Shown: positions 54,963 to 63,223 of the stretch, in pieces
How the letters are laid out: every line of letters starts with the position of its first letter
Numbering within the stretch: the stretch's first letter is position 1
Source: Agarilytica sp045430345
GTDB lineage: Bacteria > Pseudomonadota > Gammaproteobacteria > Pseudomonadales > Cellvibrionaceae
Direction of reading: 5' to 3'
NCBI GenBank assembly: GCA_045430345.1
Contig: JAILXT010000004.1
Location: forward strand, 186,001-250,000
Length of the DNA: 64,000 nucleotides
Notes under the pieces: model-generated
What the model was told of the DNA's origin: nothing
Seen by the model: only the letters and a program-made list of their open reading frames with translations
Databases searched by the model: none
Translations under genes and position numbers: made by a program

Positions 54963-55559
54963 ATTAAGGACCTAGAATCTTACTTAGTCGCCAGTACTTA
55001 TATCGATTGTGATCACGCCGATGTGAAGGAAAAAGCGATCGCATTAGCCGAAGGGTTAGCGCGGAAAGCGGATATCGCTAAAGCCTGTTTTGAGTTTGTA
55101 AGGGATGAAATTAAACACAGTATGGATTACAAGTTAGATACCGTTACTTGCAAAGCGTCAGACGTACTTAAATATGGGACGGGTTATTGTTATGCAAAAA
55201 GCCATTTACTCGCGGCGTTATTGCGGGCCAATGATATTCCCGCAGGCCTGTGTTACCAGCGTCTGACAATTGAGAATGATACGCCGCCCTTTAGCTTACA
55301 TGGTTTAAACGCCGTGTATTTAGACGATATCGGTTGGTATAAAATCGATGCTCGCGGAAATAAGCCTGGTGTAGATGCACAGTTTACGCCACCCGTAGAA
55401 ACGCTCGCATTTCCTATAATCTCAGAAGGAGAATTCGATTTTGAAGGGGTTTGGGAGGCGCCGTTACCTCAAGTGGTCACGTGTTTAACGGAAGCGAGTA
55501 ATCACAAAGAGGTTTTTGATACGCTGCCTGATGTTGACGAGAGTAACCCCGTTTTCTAA
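54963..55559 (+). CDS. Transglutaminase-like cysteine protein, apparent ATT start
   Basis: A 198-aa transglutaminase-core protein. The catalytic triad is visible: cysteine in YGTGYCYAKSHLLAALLR, histidine in LHGLNAVYL and aspartate in YKIDARGNK. The reading frame is open from 54942. The conserved N-terminal helix (KDLESYLVASTYIDCDHADVKE) lies upstream of the first standard start codon (GTG 55023). AGGAG at 54951-54955 is spaced 7 nt from an ATT at 54963, so I place the start there. If only GTG 55023 is used, the protein has 178 aa and lacks that helix. The substrate is unknown. Confidence 0.75.
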   Translation: MKDLESYLVASTYIDCDHADVKEKAIALAEGLARKADIAKACFEFVRDEIKHSMDYKLDTVTCKASDVLKYGTGYCYAKSHLLAALLRANDIPAGLCYQRLTIENDTPPFSLHGLNAVYLDDIGWYKIDARGNKPGVDAQFTPPVETLAFPIISEGEFDFEGVWEAPLPQVVTCLTEASNHKEVFDTLPDVDESNPVF

Positions 55560-55603
55560 TAGGCATTCCTTCCGCTCTGGTAGTAAGCGTTTTACTTCGT
55601 TCT

Positions 55604-55816
55604 TTATGGCTTCCCTTTTGGCAGGTCTGTCTCGGGCTTAGATCGCCCTGTTTCTGTTCTCACTTCCTTACGTACTTCGGCATGACGAAGCACTTCCTTT
55701 CGACCTTCATCATCTAATTGACTCCACGCACATATCTCAGAAATACTTCGGTGGCAGCCGAGGCAAATATCATTTTCATCGAGACAGCAATTTCTAACAC
55801 AGGGTGACGGCGTCAT
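55604..55816 (-). CDS. DUF1289-family protein
   Basis: A 70-aa protein with PCVRNCCLDENDICLGCHRSISEI, the cysteine pattern of DUF1289 (C-x3-C-x8-C-x2-C), followed by WSQLDDEGRKEVL. The four cysteines probably bind a metal. The function of this widespread family is unknown. The gene is convergent with the transglutaminase-like gene. Confidence 0.88.
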   Translation of the reverse strand: MTPSPCVRNCCLDENDICLGCHRSISEICAWSQLDDEGRKEVLRHAEVRKEVRTETGRSKPETDLPKGKP

Positions 55817-55926
55817 AGTGATGGGGCATTTTAGTCCGGTGTGGGTCTATGATACTCCGGAATTGCGTTTCTGTTTAGACATATGTGACAGGATGAATTT
55901 AATATCGATGTGCCACTTGGGTGGTT

Positions 55927-56030
55927 GATAAGAGGGGGCTGTGTTTACAGGACGTCTGAGGCATGGATGCCGAAGCAGAGCGTATAGGGACATATTCACA
56001 GCGTTCCTTTAAACACAGCACGCTCTTATC
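55927..56030. repeat. Structured intergenic inverted-repeat element
   Basis: Two 21-nt arms (55927-55947 and 56010-56030) are inverted copies matching at 19 of 21 positions, including a perfect 10-bp inner part GCTGTGTTTA / TAAACACAGC. The 62 nt between them contain CATGGATGCC and GTATAGGGACATATTCACAG. The RNA or single-stranded form would fold into a long hairpin with an internal loop. No ORF fits. It resembles intergenic repeats that I recall from other gammaproteobacterial genomes; the copy number cannot be seen here. Confidence 0.6.
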
Positions 56031-56065
56031 CTCCGACGCTATCAATCTGGATGTCGCTCGCCAGC

Positions 56066-57520
56066 CTATTTTTTATCTCGAATAAAAATCCTAAACGCGA
56101 TACTCGCATGATCACAAAAATGCCGGAAACACTCGAAATCTCGTTCTGTCAGTATGCCTTGTTTTGTTTTTGCAGCAAAAATATAGCCTAAGTGTTTCCC
56201 CATTGCGTTGATTGGGGTGATCATAAGATTGTGGTGCACGAACTGGCTGTCTTCACATATACGAAGCAGCGGAGCTTGCTCAGTCCAGCAAGGTGATTGT
56301 TGTGCTAACGCACGGGAAAGAGAGGAATTTTCTCGTTTTAATAAACGGGCCGCCGCATTGGCTATTTCAGCACTATCTTCACCTAAGTGTTGCTTCAGTA
56401 CGACATCCCGTTGCTTGCCTTTATAGAGCAATATAAAGGATTGGTCGCAGCCGGTAGCGCCGTGAATACTTTCGAGCATGGTGATGAGGAAATGATTGAG
56501 ATCCAACTCTTCATTCAATAGGTGGGTTAACTGCCTAAGTAACCGGCTTTGTTTTTCCAAACGTGATTCGTTATCGATGGGTTTTTTATTAAAAATACCG
56601 ATGACATTCTGAGGCATAGTGTTCTCGTCTTTATCTTTACTGTTTGGTTTTGCAATACATCGACTATTATCAAGGCCCATTTCCCTCAGGCCACTTTCCG
56701 CGCTGCGTGCGTTTTCAAGTAGCCACATGCGTGTATCCTCGGCGGGTAGATTAATCATGGCGCTTACCGCGCGTACCTGGCGATTCATATCCGTGCCATC
56801 CCAGCTGTGTTTGGCGCAGTCTGCGATACTGAATCCGTGAAGAATACAGGCGTTTTTCTTATCTCTAAATGACTTATTGTTCAGGGCATCATGGAGAAGT
56901 GGGCTAAGGTTCCATTCCGTGATAAGCGAATCGGTCAGTGACTTTAAACTAAAACCCAGAAGATCATTTTCTACTTTTTGATACGCTTCTGGGTCATCAG
57001 AAAGGTTCTCAAGTTGGTCACTGTGCTCGTAAGGAAAGCACCAAAACATCAGCTGCCCCAAGCGATGAAGTAGGGCGGCGATATAAATGTTTTCTGTATC
57101 ACCCAACCCGGTTTTTTGCGCAAGCCGCTGTGCCTGTATGGCCGCGTGATATGCGCACGCCATTTCTTTTTTAACGTGCCCCATCATATTGGACGCGATG
57201 GTGGACTCCATCATGGAAACGGTGAGGGCTAAATTTCTGACTTTCTCGAACCCCAGTACAACAATCGCGTAGCTTACGGTATCGAGTTTTCGGTTGGAGG
57301 GATTATAAAAAACACTGTTCACTAGCCGCAGCACGCGGGCGGTCATGGCGGTGTCTTGTAATATGACTTTCGCTAAGTCATTGGCGCTGCTTTCGTTATC
57401 ACACGAAATGGCGGCCATACGTCGAGCTGTTTGCGCGAAGGTGGGGATTTCTTCTTTCCCTAGTCGAGACACCCACTCTTTAAGCCGAGCAGTATTCATC
57501 GCTAACCTATCTGACATCAT
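56066..57520 (-). CDS. HDOD-GAF signalling protein
   Basis: A 484-aa cytoplasmic protein. The N-terminal HDOD domain (about 15-215) has LAKVILQDTAMTARVLRLVNSVFYNPSNRKLDTVSYAIVVLGFEKVRNLAL and HRLGQLMFWCFP; the metal-binding HD pair is absent, as normal for HDOD. A GAF domain (about 335-480) forms the C-terminus. Such proteins regulate motility, biofilm or stress pathways by protein contact. A CRP-type palindrome lies about 115 nt upstream of the start. The partner is unknown. Confidence 0.85.
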   Translation of the reverse strand: MMSDRLAMNTARLKEWVSRLGKEEIPTFAQTARRMAAISCDNESSANDLAKVILQDTAMTARVLRLVNSVFYNPSNRKLDTVSYAIVVLGFEKVRNLALTVSMMESTIASNMMGHVKKEMACAYHAAIQAQRLAQKTGLGDTENIYIAALLHRLGQLMFWCFPYEHSDQLENLSDDPEAYQKVENDLLGFSLKSLTDSLITEWNLSPLLHDALNNKSFRDKKNACILHGFSIADCAKHSWDGTDMNRQVRAVSAMINLPAEDTRMWLLENARSAESGLREMGLDNSRCIAKPNSKDKDENTMPQNVIGIFNKKPIDNESRLEKQSRLLRQLTHLLNEELDLNHFLITMLESIHGATGCDQSFILLYKGKQRDVVLKQHLGEDSAEIANAAARLLKRENSSLSRALAQQSPCWTEQAPLLRICEDSQFVHHNLMITPINAMGKHLGYIFAAKTKQGILTERDFECFRHFCDHASIAFRIFIRDKK

Positions 57521-57875
57521 GATGATGCTGTTATGTGTTTTGCCTTCACGATTGATTATAAAATCGTCTTTGATATAAAGGGAGACTGTTTTAAGACGGT
57601 TTTATTATGTGAGCGGCAGGCTTAGGTCTAAAAGTGTGATGCGGATCACAGAAGCGAATCTATGTTGAATTTGATGCCGTTGTGTTATCGATAGCTGAGT
57701 CATTAAGGTAATACTGTATCCGGAATAAATTTAATAAGTTTTGCGTATGTGTTTTCCTCGCGCTGGTGAGCAATGTTATTTACTCAAGATTTATTGATGC
57801 GTTATCGTTTAAAAGAACCTTTGCGAATGTTTTAATATCAATATCTTATTTAGGCGTTCCGGAGCGTGTTTTATT
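57521..57875. other. Divergent regulatory region between HDOD-GAF and hydrolase genes
   Basis: 355 AT-rich bases without an ORF. The clearest signal is a perfect CRP/Vfr-type palindrome at 57635-57650. Confidence 0.6.
57635..57650. promoter_or_regulatory. CRP/Vfr-type binding site
   Basis: TGTGATGCGGATCACA is a perfect TGTGA-N6-TCACA palindrome, preceded by AAAAG. It lies about 115 nt upstream of the HDOD-GAF start and about 225 nt upstream of the hydrolase start, so it could serve either gene. Confidence 0.65.
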
Positions 57876-58712
57876 ATGGGTAAAGATGTGAGCCAGAGCG
57901 CTGGCGTGAGCGATGAACATTCAAGTGCGCAAAAGAGCGAAATAACCTTGGTGTTATTACATGGTTGGGCGGCCCACTCACGTTATTTTGATACTATGCG
58001 TCAGCATTTTCCGGATTGTATTCACGTGGTTGCGCCTGATTTTCCGGGCCATGGTGAAAATAAAGCGAGCGATGAGGCGCTAACCTTACCATCGTTGGCG
58101 CGTTGGCTTCGTAAATATTTAACCGCGTCTAATATTCAGCGCCCGGTTCTTCTCGGGTGGTCTATGGGCGCTTTAGTGGCCCTTGAATACATCAAACAAT
58201 TTGGGTCAAATGAAATCTCTGGTTTTATTTCTATTGATATGAGCCCTTGTGTGCTGAATACCGATACGTGGTCAATGGGGATGAAGGGTGGTTTAAACGC
58301 GGAGCGGAATAAAAAATCCTACGACTTCATCTCAACTAACTGGCCGTCATACAGTACGGGCGTTTTGTCGATGTTTTTCGCAAAAGACGAGCCCTTTCCT
58401 GAGTCCTGTACGTGGATAAAAGAGGATTTACTGAATAACGACAGTCTTAAGTTAGCGTCATTTTGGAGCTCTATGACAGCGCAGGACTATCGTGACGTAT
58501 TAGCGAAGATCGACGTGCCTAGCTTAATTGTTGCCGGAGCACAGAGCCGTTTGTATTCCCACGATACCGCACGTTACTTTAATGACCAGATTAACACGTC
58601 TCAGTTGGTGTTTTGTGAAAAGTCTGGTCACGCGCCCCATATAGAAGAGCCGGCGTTCGTCGCTAAAAATATTGAACTCTTTATTGATGCATTAACGGAA
58701 GCCAACAAGTAA
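57876..58712 (+). CDS. Alpha/beta hydrolase
   Basis: A 278-aa alpha/beta hydrolase. The nucleophile elbow is GWSMG (S96 as the nucleophile), the oxyanion segment is LLHGWAAHSRYF (28-39), and the catalytic histidine is in KSGHAPHIEEP. LLGWSMGALVALEYI and the overall length resemble BioH, the pimeloyl-ACP methyl ester esterase, but I cannot separate that from other esterases, and no bio genes are nearby. It is convergent with the acyl-CoA operon. Confidence 0.75.
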   Translation: MGKDVSQSAGVSDEHSSAQKSEITLVLLHGWAAHSRYFDTMRQHFPDCIHVVAPDFPGHGENKASDEALTLPSLARWLRKYLTASNIQRPVLLGWSMGALVALEYIKQFGSNEISGFISIDMSPCVLNTDTWSMGMKGGLNAERNKKSYDFISTNWPSYSTGVLSMFFAKDEPFPESCTWIKEDLLNNDSLKLASFWSSMTAQDYRDVLAKIDVPSLIVAGAQSRLYSHDTARYFNDQINTSQLVFCEKSGHAPHIEEPAFVAKNIELFIDALTEANK

Positions 58713-58766
58713 AAAGGAACAAATGCCGTTTCTATTTGGCTTCCGTGGTACTCCTTATTGAGGGCG

Positions 58767-59135
58767 CTATATTTTTTTAGCGTCGGGGGAAAGAACAAGT
58801 GCGCCACCATCACAATACAGCGTGCCGCTGTCATCAACGCATGTTGTTCTCAGGTTCACCAAGCCGCTGTCATCCCTAATTCGGATGACCTCTACTTTTG
58901 CGATTAAGCTTTTCTCAATCGGCACAGGTTTCAGGTATTCAGACGTTTGCTTCATATACATTGTGCCGGGGCCGGGTAACTTTGTACCGAGCATGTCTGA
59001 GTACATGGCTGCAATTAATGGTTCGGGCACACTGGATACATGGGAAGGGTCTATGTCGGCTAAGCCGCAATAGGTTTGAATGTCGGCTTGGCTGTAGGTG
59101 CGTGTGATTTCAATGGCGTCTCCGACTTTTAACAT
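58767..59135 (-). CDS. MaoC-like hot-dog protein, degenerate active site
   Basis: A 122-aa hot-dog protein. LGTKLPGPGTMYMKQTSEYLKPVPIEKSLIAKVEVI matches R-specific enoyl-CoA hydratases. The hydratase motif GDxNPxH reads ADIDPSH (26-32), keeping the aspartate and histidine, but the following SHGM helix is IAAM (41-44), so the active site looks incomplete. Its start overlaps the preceding MaoC gene by 7 nt. It probably pairs with that protein as a heterodimer, like HadA-HadB of mycobacteria (inference). Confidence 0.72.
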   Translation of the reverse strand: MLKVGDAIEITRTYSQADIQTYCGLADIDPSHVSSVPEPLIAAMYSDMLGTKLPGPGTMYMKQTSEYLKPVPIEKSLIAKVEVIRIRDDSGLVNLRTTCVDDSGTLYCDGGALVLSPDAKKI

Positions 59136-59542
59136 GGCATTGCTCCCGTGTATTCAATAGTTGAAACGCTTTCACACGTGACGACGTTGTCTGACTTGCG
59201 TCGCATCTCGCCTTTGATTTCCAGTTGATTAGCTTCTGTCGTGCGTGTTGCGCTTAATTCGATTTCCATTGCTTCGTCGGTATATGTCGGGGCAGGAAAC
59301 ATGAGAAATTGTGATTGCTGAACTGATTTAGGAAAATAGCGTTGAATGTGCCCCCAAATCACCGTGTATAGCAACATGCCATGCGATACAGTGCGTCCAA
59401 ATTTAGCCTTTTTCGAAAATTCTGGATCAACATGTATCGGGTTGTTGTCCCCACTGATTTTCGCGAATAGGTCAAATTCTTTCTGGGAAAATATTTTGTC
59501 TGCGCGAATGATATAACCTTCCGCGTTTTTTTCTATCGACAT
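59129..59542 (-). CDS. MaoC-like (R)-specific enoyl-CoA hydratase
   Basis: A 137-aa hot-dog protein with the full hydratase motif GDNNPIHVD (31-39), where D32 and H37 are the expected catalytic pair, followed by FGRTVSHGML. Such enzymes add water to trans-2-enoyl-CoA to give the (R)-3-hydroxyacyl-CoA. It lies 30 nt after an acyl-CoA ligase gene and overlaps a second, degenerate MaoC gene by 7 nt. The acyl substrate is unknown. Confidence 0.88.
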   Translation of the reverse strand: MSIEKNAEGYIIRADKIFSQKEFDLFAKISGDNNPIHVDPEFSKKAKFGRTVSHGMLLYTVIWGHIQRYFPKSVQQSQFLMFPAPTYTDEAMEIELSATRTTEANQLEIKGEMRRKSDNVVTCESVSTIEYTGAMPC

Positions 59543-59572
59543 ACTACAAATACTCCGGGACTATGATGTTCT

Positions 59573-61156
59573 TTATGATTGACGGTTTGCGATATCTCGC
59601 AGTTCATTCTTTTTGACTTTACCTGCGGCGGTGCGGGGGAAGTCTTCTAGTATGATAAATTTCTGGGGGGTTTTATAACCCGCAAGACGTTGCCTCGCGA
59701 ATTCAGTGAGCTTCGTGTCATTGAGGACGTAGTCATTTTGCACGCGTAAAAACGCAACACCGATTTCACCCCATTTTTTATTGGGTATGCCGACGATGGC
59801 CGCCTCGACGATATCGGGATGCTGTTCCATTGCGGACTCAACTTCCGCTGGGTAAACATTCTCGCCACCGGAAATAAACATATCTTTAATGCGATCAACA
59901 ATATAAAAATAACCATCCTCATCACATTTAGCGACGTCGCCGGTATGTAGCCATCCGTCGCTATCAAAGGCTTTTTCAGTCGCTTCCGGATTACCCCAGT
60001 AGCCTGGGGTAACGTTGCCGCCAGCTAATAGCAGTTCGCCGGCCTCACCGGGAGGTAGGGCTTCACCTTTGTCGTTGATGATACGTACTTGTGTCAGTAG
60101 CTTGGGCGTGCCGATAGAACCAATTTTATTGGCGGCGTTTACTGGATCCATCAAAAAGGTCATGGGTCCGGTTTCAGTCATACCGAAGCCGTTGCAAATC
60201 GTTACGCCTCTGTCCGCAAATGCTTTCAGAATATATTCTTGAATAGGTGCGCCACCACAACCGAGTGTACGTAATCCTGAGAAGTTTAAGTCCTCGAACT
60301 GAGCATGTTCGTATATCGCGCGGTAAATCGCGGGTACGCCAAAAAAAGCGGTGATTTTGTTCTGGTGAATTAAATCGACAATAGCATCGGGTTCAAATTT
60401 AGGGAGTACGGTTACTCTCGCCCCAGAAATAAGTGCCGGGAGTGTATACAGATTAATGCCACCGGTATGGAAAAGCGGTAAAAAATTAACAGTTGTATCC
60501 AGCGATGTGAGATCGATGGCCTGAACCGTGTTGATGTAGTTGGCCAACGCCATGCCAAAACTTTGAATGACGGCCTTGGGTTTTCCCGTTGTGCCGGAGG
60601 TATAGAGTAAATACCACACGTGATCGACCGTTCTATGTTTTGCTTTATATTCGGTGGAACAAGCGTCACGGATTGCACCGTAGTTTTTATCCTCACTATT
60701 ATCTTCGTTCTCAAGAGGGATAATCGTAATGCCTGGGTTGAGTGCCAATAAGGATTCAGCGAGAGCCTTGTTAAAGCTGTCGTAAAAAATGGTGGTGATG
60801 TGACTGTCGTCAATAATCGGCTGAGTTTCAGCAGCGGTTTGGCGCCAGTTCAGCGGGACTAGGATAGCGCCATTCTTTCCGCAGGCGAAAAGTAACTCAA
60901 AGAAGGCAATGCAATTTAAGGCTAATATCGCAACGGTATCTTCTTCGCCTATAGCGAGACTATCGAGTAAGTTGGCCGATTGATTACTGCGTGCATTTAA
61001 CTGGGTATAACTGAGCTGCTCTCCAGACGCATAATCTTCGAGTGCAGTCGCATGGGGCGATACCAGGGTACGTTGGCCAATAAAATCATAAACGGGGTAT
61101 GCATTGTTTATAGCGCTATTTTTAGCGGGAAGGCTATTTGAGGGCTGTGTTTGCAT
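59573..61156 (-). CDS. Acyl-CoA ligase, AMP-forming
   Basis: A 527-aa ANL-superfamily enzyme that activates a carboxylic acid to its CoA thioester through an acyl-AMP. The phosphate loop is YTSGTTGKPK (185-194); GFGMTETGP, DGWLHTGDVAKCDEDGYFYIVDRIKDMFISGGENVYPAEVE and the final catalytic lysine in PRTAAGKVKKNEL are all present. The substrate cannot be told from the sequence; the MaoC, crotonase and TetR neighbours suggest a fatty or cyclic acid. Confidence 0.92.
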   Translation of the reverse strand: MQTQPSNSLPAKNSAINNAYPVYDFIGQRTLVSPHATALEDYASGEQLSYTQLNARSNQSANLLDSLAIGEEDTVAILALNCIAFFELLFACGKNGAILVPLNWRQTAAETQPIIDDSHITTIFYDSFNKALAESLLALNPGITIIPLENEDNSEDKNYGAIRDACSTEYKAKHRTVDHVWYLLYTSGTTGKPKAVIQSFGMALANYINTVQAIDLTSLDTTVNFLPLFHTGGINLYTLPALISGARVTVLPKFEPDAIVDLIHQNKITAFFGVPAIYRAIYEHAQFEDLNFSGLRTLGCGGAPIQEYILKAFADRGVTICNGFGMTETGPMTFLMDPVNAANKIGSIGTPKLLTQVRIINDKGEALPPGEAGELLLAGGNVTPGYWGNPEATEKAFDSDGWLHTGDVAKCDEDGYFYIVDRIKDMFISGGENVYPAEVESAMEQHPDIVEAAIVGIPNKKWGEIGVAFLRVQNDYVLNDTKLTEFARQRLAGYKTPQKFIILEDFPRTAAGKVKKNELRDIANRQS

Positions 61157-61224
61157 TACGTAAACCTATGTTTATAAATATTTAGATGAAATTAAGGTCC
61201 AAAAAAATGGGGGTTTAATCAATA

Positions 61225-62037
61225 CTATGAAAATTGTGACAAAAACTTTTCCATGCCGCGCTTTGCTTCTTGTGTGCCGGCGAGTTTAATAAACATCTTT
61301 CGTTCGTCTTCTAAGCTTGTTTTATAGCGTTCGATCAACTCGGGGGTGTTCACGCGTTGTTTCGTGGCGACGAGGGATTGATTTACTTTCCCTCGCAATG
61401 TTTCTACCCATGTGTCAATTTTCGTATCTAGGGCGTCGCTGTCGCATGTCGCGGTAACAAGCCCCCATTCACATGCTGACTCAGCGTCGATACGGGAATT
61501 AAGAAGTTGTATAGCTTTAGCACGGTGATGGCCAATTCTGTCTGGAAGTATTGCACTCCAGCCCCCGTCTGGTGCAAAACCAACGTCGACATAATAGGGC
61601 GCAAAAAAGGCTGAATCATCCATCACCACAAGATCACTCGCCAAAACGAAACCAAATGATCCTCCTGTAACAGGTCCTTGTATCTTGGTCAGTATGGGGG
61701 TGGGTAAACAAAGCATGTGTATGATGGACTGATTCAGCAAGCCTACAATTTCTTGCGAGTAGTCATGAATCGTATCGACGTGGACGTTAAAGGCGTTAAT
61801 ATCGCCGCCGGTTGAAAAGCTGCGGCCTTCAGCTTGTAGTACGACTATTTTTACTGTGTCGTGAGCATAGAGACTTTCTAAGTACTCGTTGAATGTTTTT
61901 AATAGCGGGATGGTTAAACTGTTGTGACGATTGGGGTTGTTCAAAGTGATGTAAGCAATATCGTCACAGACCTTGAGATTGACCAGCCCCTCTGTTTTCT
62001 TTTGTTGTGTGAGAGGAGGCTGGGCGGGTGTGTTCAT
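61225..62037 (-). CDS. Crotonase-superfamily enoyl-CoA isomerase or hydratase
   Basis: A 270-aa crotonase-fold protein. The oxyanion-hole segment SFSTGGDINAF (73-83) is present. Both glutamates of classical enoyl-CoA hydratase (in GGGCE and PE) are missing: the stretches read TGGSFGF (124-130) and APYYVDVGFAPDGG (146-159). The aspartate D157 in APDGG is the residue used by PaaG-type isomerases, so an isomerase is more likely than a hydratase. The start shares one base with the tetR stop (TAATG). Confidence 0.85.
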   Translation of the reverse strand: MNTPAQPPLTQQKKTEGLVNLKVCDDIAYITLNNPNRHNSLTIPLLKTFNEYLESLYAHDTVKIVVLQAEGRSFSTGGDINAFNVHVDTIHDYSQEIVGLLNQSIIHMLCLPTPILTKIQGPVTGGSFGFVLASDLVVMDDSAFFAPYYVDVGFAPDGGWSAILPDRIGHHRAKAIQLLNSRIDAESACEWGLVTATCDSDALDTKIDTWVETLRGKVNQSLVATKQRVNTPELIERYKTSLEDERKMFIKLAGTQEAKRGMEKFLSQFS

Positions 62038-62675
62038 TACGTTTGCAAACCTTTTTCAATCATGGAGTACACAGCATCGACGACTTGTTCCGAAGGTGTC
62101 TCTTTGTCAAGAATACCAAAACGGTATCCAATAAATTCACCCATGCCCATCAGCGCCCAGGAACATACTTCAGTATCAACATTTTTAATTTCTCCGGCTT
62201 CGCAGGCTTCGTCTAAACGGCGAATATATGCCTTTGAAAATTGAAGGTAATATTGTTGATATATCTCTGGGTCTATGAACATTGCCTCGTGAATTATTAA
62301 ATAAAAGTGTCTATGGCTTCTCACATAATCAATAAATGCTTTTAGCCCTAGTCGTTCTTTTTCTAAACGTGTTGTTCCCGAGGCGGAGGCTTCTGTCAGC
62401 ATATGACGAATCGATTGACTGTAGTCAACGACAAGTGCTCTCAGAATCTCTTCCTTAGAATCAAAGTAAATATAAAATGTGCCCTGACCAACACCTGCGG
62501 TGGTGGTGATACTGCTAATGGAAGCTTCTGAAAAACCTTTGCTTCCAATTTCCTTTTCGGCGGCCTCTAATATTTTTTTTCGGGTCGCTTCCCCGCGTTT
62601 TGTTTTCGGACGCTTTTCTGTATTAAACATGTGTTTGACTCGACTTAGGATACTTGTATATTCTTTCATCTGCAT
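62037..62675 (-). CDS. TetR-family transcriptional regulator
   Basis: A 212-aa regulator with an N-terminal helix-turn-helix (RKKILEAAEKEIGSKGFSEASISSITTTAGVGQGTFYIYFDSKEEIL, about 31-74) and a ligand-binding C-terminal domain. It leads an operon with crotonase, acyl-CoA ligase and two MaoC genes, so it probably senses an acyl-CoA or acid and represses the operon. The start may be ATG 62675, 62669 or 62630; none has a strong ribosome-binding site. A palindrome at 62670-62694 overlaps the first start. Confidence 0.88.
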   Translation of the reverse strand: MQMKEYTSILSRVKHMFNTEKRPKTKRGEATRKKILEAAEKEIGSKGFSEASISSITTTAGVGQGTFYIYFDSKEEILRALVVDYSQSIRHMLTEASASGTTRLEKERLGLKAFIDYVRSHRHFYLIIHEAMFIDPEIYQQYYLQFSKAYIRRLDEACEAGEIKNVDTEVCSWALMGMGEFIGYRFGILDKETPSEQVVDAVYSMIEKGLQT

Positions 62676-62694
62676 ACTTTAGTCGTATATGCAG
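62670..62694. promoter_or_regulatory. Candidate TetR operator
   Basis: CTGCATA (62670-62676) and TATGCAG (62688-62694) form an inverted repeat with an 11-nt spacer; an alternative pairing is ATAC / GTAT inside it. The position at the 5' end of tetR fits autorepression. Binding is inference. Confidence 0.45.
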
Positions 62695-63223
62695 TGTTGC
62701 GATGATAAGCGAATAACGCTTTGTCACCTTAAATACTAGCACTTTGCTGTCGTTACATGCTCGTAGTAATGTTATTTCCGTTGCGCTTCTTTATGTCTGT
62801 CGACGAGATTTCAATCAATGTGTTTAGTTTTTCAATGCTTCGTGTTTTTGCTGAGAAGAAATAATTACGTTTAATTCTCAATGGTAGAAACCGGTGCCAA
62901 TATTTCAGTTGCCATTTTAATCTTTGTTCGCACTTTTTCAGTGCATAAACACATAGTGGTTTATCTAATTTACTTACCTATTGTCTAAATATTTGAGGGC
63001 GTCGTCGTATCTTGGGCGTGCACACATAATGTGTAATCTTTAGCTTAGGTCATTTCTTAAGTGTGGAATCATATTATATGACGACTGATTCAGGTGTCAA
63101 TACCCATTTGGGAATGAGGATGCGCGATTGTCACTGTTTTTCGTTCTAAGGGCAGAAGGTCGGAGGGGGCGTTGGGTGCGTGTATCGGAGGTATCTGTGG
63201 CACCGACAGTGAGGGCTAAAAGC
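62676..63223. other. AT-rich intergenic region between tetR and kdkA
   Basis: About 550 bases without a credible gene. It should contain the tetR promoter (minus strand) but I cannot place one with confidence. A short palindrome ACACATAATGTGT lies at 63022-63034. No terminator for kdkA was found. Confidence 0.5.

Noticed and set aside
57876..58712. Alpha/beta hydrolase considered as BioH
   Set aside because: The fold and length fit but no biotin genes lie nearby and the motifs are shared by many esterases, so only the general family is called.
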